Positions 57,948 through 64,000 of a stretch of 64,000 nt of DNA are shown piece by piece; within the stretch, counting starts at the first letter, position 1, and each line of letters begins with the position of its first letter. The DNA is from Arthrobacter oryzae (GTDB taxonomy: Bacteria > Actinomycetota > Actinomycetes > Actinomycetales > Micrococcaceae), in contig NZ_RBIR01000002.1 in NCBI RefSeq assembly GCF_003634095.1, positions 248,001-312,000 of the forward strand, in the 5' to 3' direction. The notes under the pieces are model-generated. The model was not told the origin of the DNA and searched no databases. It saw only the letters and a program-made list of their open reading frames with translations. The translations under genes and the position numbers were made by a program.

Positions 57948-57983
57948 GAACAGGCCGCGGGGAGAACTCCCCACGGCCTGTTC
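57948..57983 (-). terminator. Hairpin after guaB
   Basis: GAACAGGCCG / CGGCCTGTTC outer stem with an inner GGGGAG / CTCCCC stem, 18 bases after the guaB stop. No U-tract. Confidence 0.65.
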
Positions 57984-58000
57984 GCTGACGATCCGGTGGT

Positions 58001-59533
<1,533 letters not shown>

Positions 59534-59684
59534 TTACGGGGTTCACGGGTAGGGGTTGCAACAGATGACCAGCCAGTCATTACGGGTCTGGTCTGTGCAG
59601 AAGGGATTAATAAATAGTAGAACCTTGGCGGCGATAGCCATATTCCGGGGCAGTAATGTGCGGCTTCAGTACGGGCCGTCCCGC

Positions 59685-61781
59685 CTATTTCCAGCCGGTG
59701 GCGGCGAGGAGCCTTCGTTCGAACATGGGGATCATGGTCTGCACGTACGTCTTGGTCAGGTGGTTGTCGTCCTTGTAGACGTACACGTTGCCGACCACCG
59801 CGGGGCATGTCCCGTTGGCGCAGATGAAATCGCTCATGTCCATCAGGTGCAGCCCGCGCACCTTGCCGCGGTAGGCGTCCAGCGGCGAGGACCCCGCCAG
59901 CGAGTCCTGTTCCGGCACGTTGCACTCGGAGGCATCCGCGCCGTTCTTCTGGACGCACTCGGGCATGTTGATGTTGAAGCGGGGGTTGTCGCGGATGCCC
60001 ACGACGTCCATGCCGGCGTCGGTGAAAGGCTTGATGCCTTCAAGGTACTGCGGCACTTCGGTCTCGAAAGGGGCGTCCTTGTGGGTCAGCGACGCGACGG
60101 TGAAGACGGCGTCGGGCCGGTGGTCCAGGACGTACTGGGTGCTGGCCTTGTTGAAGGCGTTGCAGTCCGCGTCCCGTTCCGGGGACTCGCCGCCGAAGCG
60201 GCAGTTGCCTTTGAGCAAGGTCACGACTTCCCAGCCGTGGTTTTTGGCGATCGGCCCCAGCGCCGCCATGTACTGCTGGGCATGCGAGTCCCCGAGCACC
60301 ACAATCCGCTTGGTGACCTTCTCGGGTTTGTTGTTCTGCAGGCAGCCCTGCAGCAGGGGGTCTGACGGGACGTTGTTGTCCGTGCACAGCCCGTCGATGT
60401 CCGCCCATTCGTTCTTCATCGCGGCGGGCGCGGGGATGATCTTGGCCTCCGGGGTGGGCTTGCCCGCGTTTTCCGGCGCGAGGGCGGCCGCACCGGGGGT
60501 CAGTTCCTTGGGCTGGGACGCCGCCGCGGCCTCGTCGGCCACGAGCCGGCTCTGCCAGACCGCGACGGGACCCGCCAGCAGGGCGCCGCAGGCGGCAATC
60601 ACGACGGCGGTGCGCCAGGTGCGGCTCTTCGGCCAGTGCCATTCGCGCAGCGGCTTCTCGACGAAGCGGGTGGTGAGCACGGCCAAAACGATGGACACGG
60701 CCACGATGCACAGGCCCTGGAAAAGGTTTGGTGACGTGATGCCCGCGCCGGCGAGGGCCAGGACAAGCAGCGGCCAGTGCCAAAGGTAGAGCGCATAGGA
60801 GTTGTCTCCCAGCGCCACCAGCGGTTTCCAGGTCAGGAGACGGTCGACGCCGAAGCGGCTGCCGCTTTGTCCGGCGGTGATGATCGCGGCGGCCGCCAGC
60901 GTGGGCCACAGTGCGATGTAGCCGGGGAACGAGCGGTCCACCGTCAGCAGCAGCCCGCACGACAGCATGGCGGCCAGGCCGGCCCAGCCCAGAACAACGC
61001 GCAGGATCTTGCCCGGCTTAAGGTACGGCAGGGCGAGGGCCAGGAGCGAACCCAGGGCGAATTCCCACAGCCGGGCGCCGGTGTCGAAGTAGGCGTGGGC
61101 CTGGTTGGTGGAGGTCTGCTGGATCGAATACACGAGGGATACGGCAAAGATCACGCCGAAGGCTGCGGTCAGCAGCGGCCGGTAGCCTAGCAGGGCGTGG
61201 TCCTTGACGATCCCGCGGCTGCGCAGGCTACCGAGCAGCCGACAAAGAAGCGCCGTGCCCGCGAAGACGAGCGGCCAGAGCACGAACACCTGGCCTTGGA
61301 TCGAGAGTGACCAGAAGTGCTGGAGCGGGCTCGCGCCCGAATGGTCCTGGGCGTAGTAGTCGACGGCGCTGTCCGCCAGGAGCCAGTTCTGCCGGTAGAG
61401 CAGGGACGCCCAGACCTGGTCGAGGATGTCCGGCCAGCGGCTCTGCGGCAGGATGGCCCAGGTGCCGGCAAGCACGCCGAGAATTACCACCACGACGGCG
61501 GGCAGCAGCCGCTTGAGCAGGTGCAGCCAGTGGCTGAGCAGCCGGAGCGGCGCACCGCTTTCGACCTTGCGCGTGAAGCTCAGCGTCATCAGGAATGCCG
61601 AGATGAGAAGGAAGATGTCCACACCGCCGGATACCCGCCCCAGCCACACGTGGTACGTAACCACCATGAGGACCGCCAGGGCGCGCAGGCCCTGGACTTC
61701 GGGGCGGTAGCTGGTTTTTTGGCTCGCCGGAGAACCCGCGTCCGCTGCCCGCGGGGTGGCGATGGTTCGCTCGTTCGACAC
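59685..61781 (-). CDS. Acyltransferase 3 (OafA-type) fused to an SGNH hydrolase-like domain
   Basis: 698-aa membrane enzyme expected to O-acetylate a cell-surface glycan. The N-terminal Acyltransferase_3 domain (about 25-380) has roughly ten helices with 'VQGLRALAVLMVVTYHVWLG', 'SGGVDIFLLISAFLM', 'FWSLSIQGQVFVLWPL' and 'SYALYLWHWPLLV'. The C-terminal SGNH domain (about 480-698) has the GDSH block 'VVLGDSHAQQYMAAL' and terminal 'YKDDNHLTKTYV' with the D-x2-H dyad. GTG 61781 has AAAGG 6 bases upstream. Confidence 0.93.
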   Translation of the reverse strand: MSNERTIATPRAADAGSPASQKTSYRPEVQGLRALAVLMVVTYHVWLGRVSGGVDIFLLISAFLMTLSFTRKVESGAPLRLLSHWLHLLKRLLPAVVVVILGVLAGTWAILPQSRWPDILDQVWASLLYRQNWLLADSAVDYYAQDHSGASPLQHFWSLSIQGQVFVLWPLVFAGTALLCRLLGSLRSRGIVKDHALLGYRPLLTAAFGVIFAVSLVYSIQQTSTNQAHAYFDTGARLWEFALGSLLALALPYLKPGKILRVVLGWAGLAAMLSCGLLLTVDRSFPGYIALWPTLAAAAIITAGQSGSRFGVDRLLTWKPLVALGDNSYALYLWHWPLLVLALAGAGITSPNLFQGLCIVAVSIVLAVLTTRFVEKPLREWHWPKSRTWRTAVVIAACGALLAGPVAVWQSRLVADEAAAASQPKELTPGAAALAPENAGKPTPEAKIIPAPAAMKNEWADIDGLCTDNNVPSDPLLQGCLQNNKPEKVTKRIVVLGDSHAQQYMAALGPIAKNHGWEVVTLLKGNCRFGGESPERDADCNAFNKASTQYVLDHRPDAVFTVASLTHKDAPFETEVPQYLEGIKPFTDAGMDVVGIRDNPRFNINMPECVQKNGADASECNVPEQDSLAGSSPLDAYRGKVRGLHLMDMSDFICANGTCPAVVGNVYVYKDDNHLTKTYVQTMIPMFERRLLAATGWK

Positions 61782-61907
61782 TAAAAACCTTTCAGGCCAT
61801 CCTCCAAAACCTCAATGTTACCGAACCGTAACCTTCATTGCGAATCGCCTGCCACCTGCTGGTGCGCCCCCTGGTTCGTCTCCGGGGCCTGATTCGGGCC
61901 TCCCCGG

Positions 61908-61953
61908 GTGACGCGCGTGCGGCGCCTGCGGTGACGCGCGTGGGGCGCCTGCG
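61908..61953. repeat. 23-bp tandem repeat (2 copies plus partial) upstream of DUF389 gene
   Basis: GTGACGCGCGTG-N-GGCGCCTGCG at 61908-61930 and 61931-61953, with a partial third copy beginning at 61954. Non-coding. Confidence 0.8.
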
Positions 61954-61997
61954 GGGGCGCGCATGGGAGAGCCGGCCGGCGCGATTCGCGTGCCAGC

Positions 61998-62003
61998 TAG
62001 GCT
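61998..62003 (+). promoter_or_regulatory. -10 box of DUF389 gene (TAGGCT)
   Basis: TAGGCT about 25 bases before GTG 62029, leaving room for a short leader with GAGGAGG. Confidence 0.45.
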
Positions 62004-62028
62004 GGTCAGAGTCTGAGGAGGCCGCTAA

Positions 62029-62997
62029 GTGATCGTCCAGCTACGCATTTGTGTCCCGGGTGAGTTGTCCGGAATTGTCGTCGAGAGTTGCGAATCCCAA
62101 GTAGGCGTCGCGGAAATCGCTCTGCAGAAGGGCGCCTCGGTCATGCCTGCCGGGGACGTGGTCCAAATCATGCTCGCCCGCGAATCTGTGGAGGGGCTCG
62201 TGGAGAAACTCCACGCCCTCGATGTCCAGAAGCGCGGCTCAATATCGGTCATCATGCCGGACCTGGTGCTCTCGGACCGGGCCGACAAGGCGGAGGCCGC
62301 GGCACCGGGTCAGGGCGCGGACGCGGTCATCTGGGACGAGGTGTCACGGCAGACCGGCGAAGATTCACGGCTGACGTGGAGCTTCCTGGCCTTCCTGATC
62401 CTGGCCACCCAACTGGCGGCCATCGGCATTGTCACGGACTCCACCATCGCGATCGTCGGCGCCATGGCCGTCGGCCCGGAGTTCGGCCCGCTGGCTGCGC
62501 TTGCAGTGGCTCTGGTCCGGCGCGAGCGGCGCCTCGGACGGGACGCGGCGCTGGCGCTCGGCATCGGCTTTCCGGTCGCCATGCTGGCCGCCGCCCTCAC
62601 CGCCTGGCTGTCCGTGCCGCTGGGGTTGTTCCCCCGGGACGCGCTGGACCACGGTTCGGCGGTTGAATTCATCTACCATCCGGGCCCGTATTCGCTGATT
62701 GTCGCCGTGCTGGCCGGCATGGCCGGGATGCTCTCAGTGATCAGCCGGCGCTCTGCGGCGCTGATCGGGGTGTTTATCTCCGTGACCACGGTGCCGGCGG
62801 CGGGATATGTGGCCGTGGCACTCGTTCTGGGCGAATATCAGAAGGCGGCCGGATCGGCCTTGCAACTGTTCCTGAACCTGCTGGGAATCGTGGTGGCCGC
62901 CGTCGGGGTGCTGTTGTTCTACCGCCTGGTCACCAAGCGGCTGTCGCCGGACGCCGCGTTGCAGTTGCGGCGCCGGGCCGTGCGTCCTCAGCGCTGA
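62029..62997 (+). CDS. DUF389 / TIGR00341-type membrane protein
   Basis: 322 aa. The N-terminal 100-residue cytoplasmic domain ('VAEIALQKGASVMPAGDVVQIMLARES') precedes about five to six membrane helices. It has 'AIVGAMAVGPEFGPLAALAVALVRR', 'MAGMLSVISRRSAALIGVFISVTTVPAAGYVAVAL' and 'LNLLGIVVAAVGVLLF', which mark the DUF389 family of uncharacterised transport-like proteins. GTG 62029 is set by GAGGAGG 7 bases upstream. Convergent with groL. Confidence 0.92.
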   Translation: MIVQLRICVPGELSGIVVESCESQVGVAEIALQKGASVMPAGDVVQIMLARESVEGLVEKLHALDVQKRGSISVIMPDLVLSDRADKAEAAAPGQGADAVIWDEVSRQTGEDSRLTWSFLAFLILATQLAAIGIVTDSTIAIVGAMAVGPEFGPLAALAVALVRRERRLGRDAALALGIGFPVAMLAAALTAWLSVPLGLFPRDALDHGSAVEFIYHPGPYSLIVAVLAGMAGMLSVISRRSAALIGVFISVTTVPAAGYVAVALVLGEYQKAAGSALQLFLNLLGIVVAAVGVLLFYRLVTKRLSPDAALQLRRRAVRPQR

Positions 62998-63050
62998 CGG
63001 CCGGCCGGCGAGGAGTCTACCGCGGGCCACATGGGGCACTATTTGGGCAG

Positions 63051-63087
63051 AAAAAAGGACGGCCCGGCAAAATCTGCCGGACCGTCC
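63051..63087 (-). terminator. Intrinsic terminator after groL
   Basis: 13-bp stem (63057-63069 / 63075-63087, one mismatch) followed on the minus strand by six T (63056-63051). Confidence 0.92.
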
Positions 63088-63103
63088 CCTGTGCGGGCCG
63101 AAA

Positions 63104-64000
63104 TTAGTGCTTGTGGCCTGCGTGCTCGTCTTCGTCGGCCGGCTTCTCCACCACGAGGGTTTCCGTGGTGAGGACCAGTGCCGCGATGGAGGCCGCGTTG
63201 CGCAGAGCCGCACGCGTCACCTTGACGGGGTCGATCACGCCTGCGGCGATCAGGTCTTCGTACTCGCCTGACTTGGCGTTGAAGCCCTGGTTGACGGCGG
63301 ATTCGGCAACCTTGGCAACTACGACATAGCCGTCGAAGCCGGCGTTCTGGGCGATCCAGCGCAACGGCTGGGTCAGTGCCCGGCGGACGATGCCGACAGC
63401 AGCCGCCGCGTCACCTTCGAGGGCCTGGACGGAAGCGTCCTCGTCGAGCGCCTTCAGCGCGTGGATGAGGGCGGAGCCGCCGCCGGCCACGATGCCCTCT
63501 TCAAGGGCAGCGCGGGTCGAGGACACCGCGTCTTCGATGCGGTGCTTCTTTTCCTTCAGCTCAACCTCGGTGGCAGCGCCAACCTTGATCACGCCGATGC
63601 CGCCGGCCAGCTTGGCCAGGCGTTCCTGCAGCTTTTCCTTGTCCCAGTCCGAATCCGTGCGGGTCAGCTCGGCGCGCAACTGGGCAACACGGGCAGCGAC
63701 GTCCTCGGCCGAACCGGCGCCGTCGACGATCGTGGTGTTGTCCTTGGTGACCGTGATGCGACGTGCGGTGCCGAGCACCTCGAGGCCAACGGTGTCCAGG
63801 CTCAGGCCCAGCTCCGGGGAGACAACCTGCGCACCGGTGAGGGTGGCGATGTCCTGCAGCATTGCCTTGCGGCGGTCACCGAAGCCCGGCGCCTTGACGG
63901 CGACGACGTTCAGGGTGCCGCGGATGCGGTTGACGATGAGCGTGGACAGGGCCTCGCCCTCGACGTCTTCGGCGATGATGAAGAGCGGCTTGGAGCTCTG
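63104..64000 (-). CDS. groL: 60 kDa chaperonin GroEL (partial, C-terminal 298 residues)
   Basis: C-terminal half of the chaperonin that refolds proteins in an ATP-driven double ring. Visible are apical and intermediate parts ('[25 protein letters not shown]', '[17 protein letters not shown]', '[37 protein letters not shown]') and the equatorial '[11 protein letters not shown]' and '[20 protein letters not shown]'. It ends EHAGHKH, a short His-containing tail instead of the GGM repeats of many GroELs. Start and promoter lie outside the window. Confidence 0.98.
   Translation of the reverse strand, partial: QSSKPLFIIAEDVEGEALSTLIVNRIRGTLNVVAVKAPGFGDRRKAMLQDIATLTGAQVVSPELGLSLDTVGLEVLGTARRITVTKDNTTIVDGAGSAEDVAARVAQLRAELTRTDSDWDKEKLQERLAKLAGGIGVIKVGAATEVELKEKKHRIEDAVSSTRAALEEGIVAGGGSALIHALKALDEDASVQALEGDAAAAVGIVRRALTQPLRWIAQNAGFDGYVVVAKVAESAVNQGFNAKSGEYEDLIAAGVIDPVKVTRAALRNAASIAALVLTTETLVVEKPADEDEHAGHKH

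Overview
The window reads as chromosomal DNA of a high-G+C Gram-positive actinobacterium, most likely an Arthrobacter/Pseudarthrobacter-type member of the Micrococcales. The evidence is the strong GC bias, the paired purine enzymes GuaB and GuaB3, an LGFP-repeat envelope protein, a DUF222/HNH remnant, DUF3817 and DUF3592-like membrane proteins, a GroEL ending in a short His-containing tail, and many promoters placed directly against start codons. It carries about 56 protein genes, one clear tRNA, one degenerate tRNA-like gene and several decayed genes. No CRISPR array, insertion sequence, prophage or rRNA is visible.

Layout. 1-1020: 5' part of a peptide-type ABC solute-binding lipoprotein. 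1358-10059: housekeeping genes ychF, rmuC, ispH, a membrane protein, xseA/xseB, a PPK2 kinase and an AlaA-type aminotransferase. 10251-13793: a four-gene OpuC/ProU-type compatible-solute ABC operon. 14009-24542: metabolic and regulatory genes (Nudix, BadF-type kinase, nitronate monooxygenase carrying an unusual repeat, LysR + MFS pair, trans-sulfuration PLP enzyme + Lrp pair, MFS + Lrp pair, CorA). 24580-32716: ABC-F protein, YqeY, then exported proteins (subtilase with Ig-like repeats, LGFP protein, Tat-exported N,N-dimethylformamidase-like protein).

32776-34643 is a decayed, gene-poor stretch between a degenerate tRNA-Arg(CCU)-like gene and an intact tRNA-Ala(CGC). It includes a secreted protein whose C-terminal membrane anchor lies in frame behind a stop codon. 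34690-40876: an NAD(P)-binding protein, a membrane protein + RimJ-type acetyltransferase + galU cluster, 5-formyltetrahydrofolate cyclo-ligase, an FmdB zinc-ribbon protein behind a CIRCE-like operator, and a CpaB-like SAF protein. 40978-48475: a giant helicase/REase-like protein with altered ATPase motifs, guaA, DUF3817 and SURF1. 48800-51627 is an accessory islet (DUF3592-like membrane protein, TIR-domain protein, truncated HNH gene, 59-bp direct repeats). 51636-64000: PTS EIIA, glpD, guaB3, an ABC exporter, guaB, an acyltransferase-SGNH protein, DUF389 and the 3' part of groL.

How the genes fit together. guaB, guaA and guaB3 serve guanine nucleotide synthesis or recycling. The OpuC operon serves osmoprotection. 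xseA/xseB and rmuC are DNA-repair nucleases or factors. galU, the acyltransferase and the LGFP protein serve the cell envelope. The most striking window-wide signal is a TANNNT hexamer exactly six bases before an ATG/GTG at 14 genes, with several near variants, which implies frequent leaderless transcription. The best candidates for an undescribed system are the TIR islet and the Walker-A-altered helicase/REase protein.
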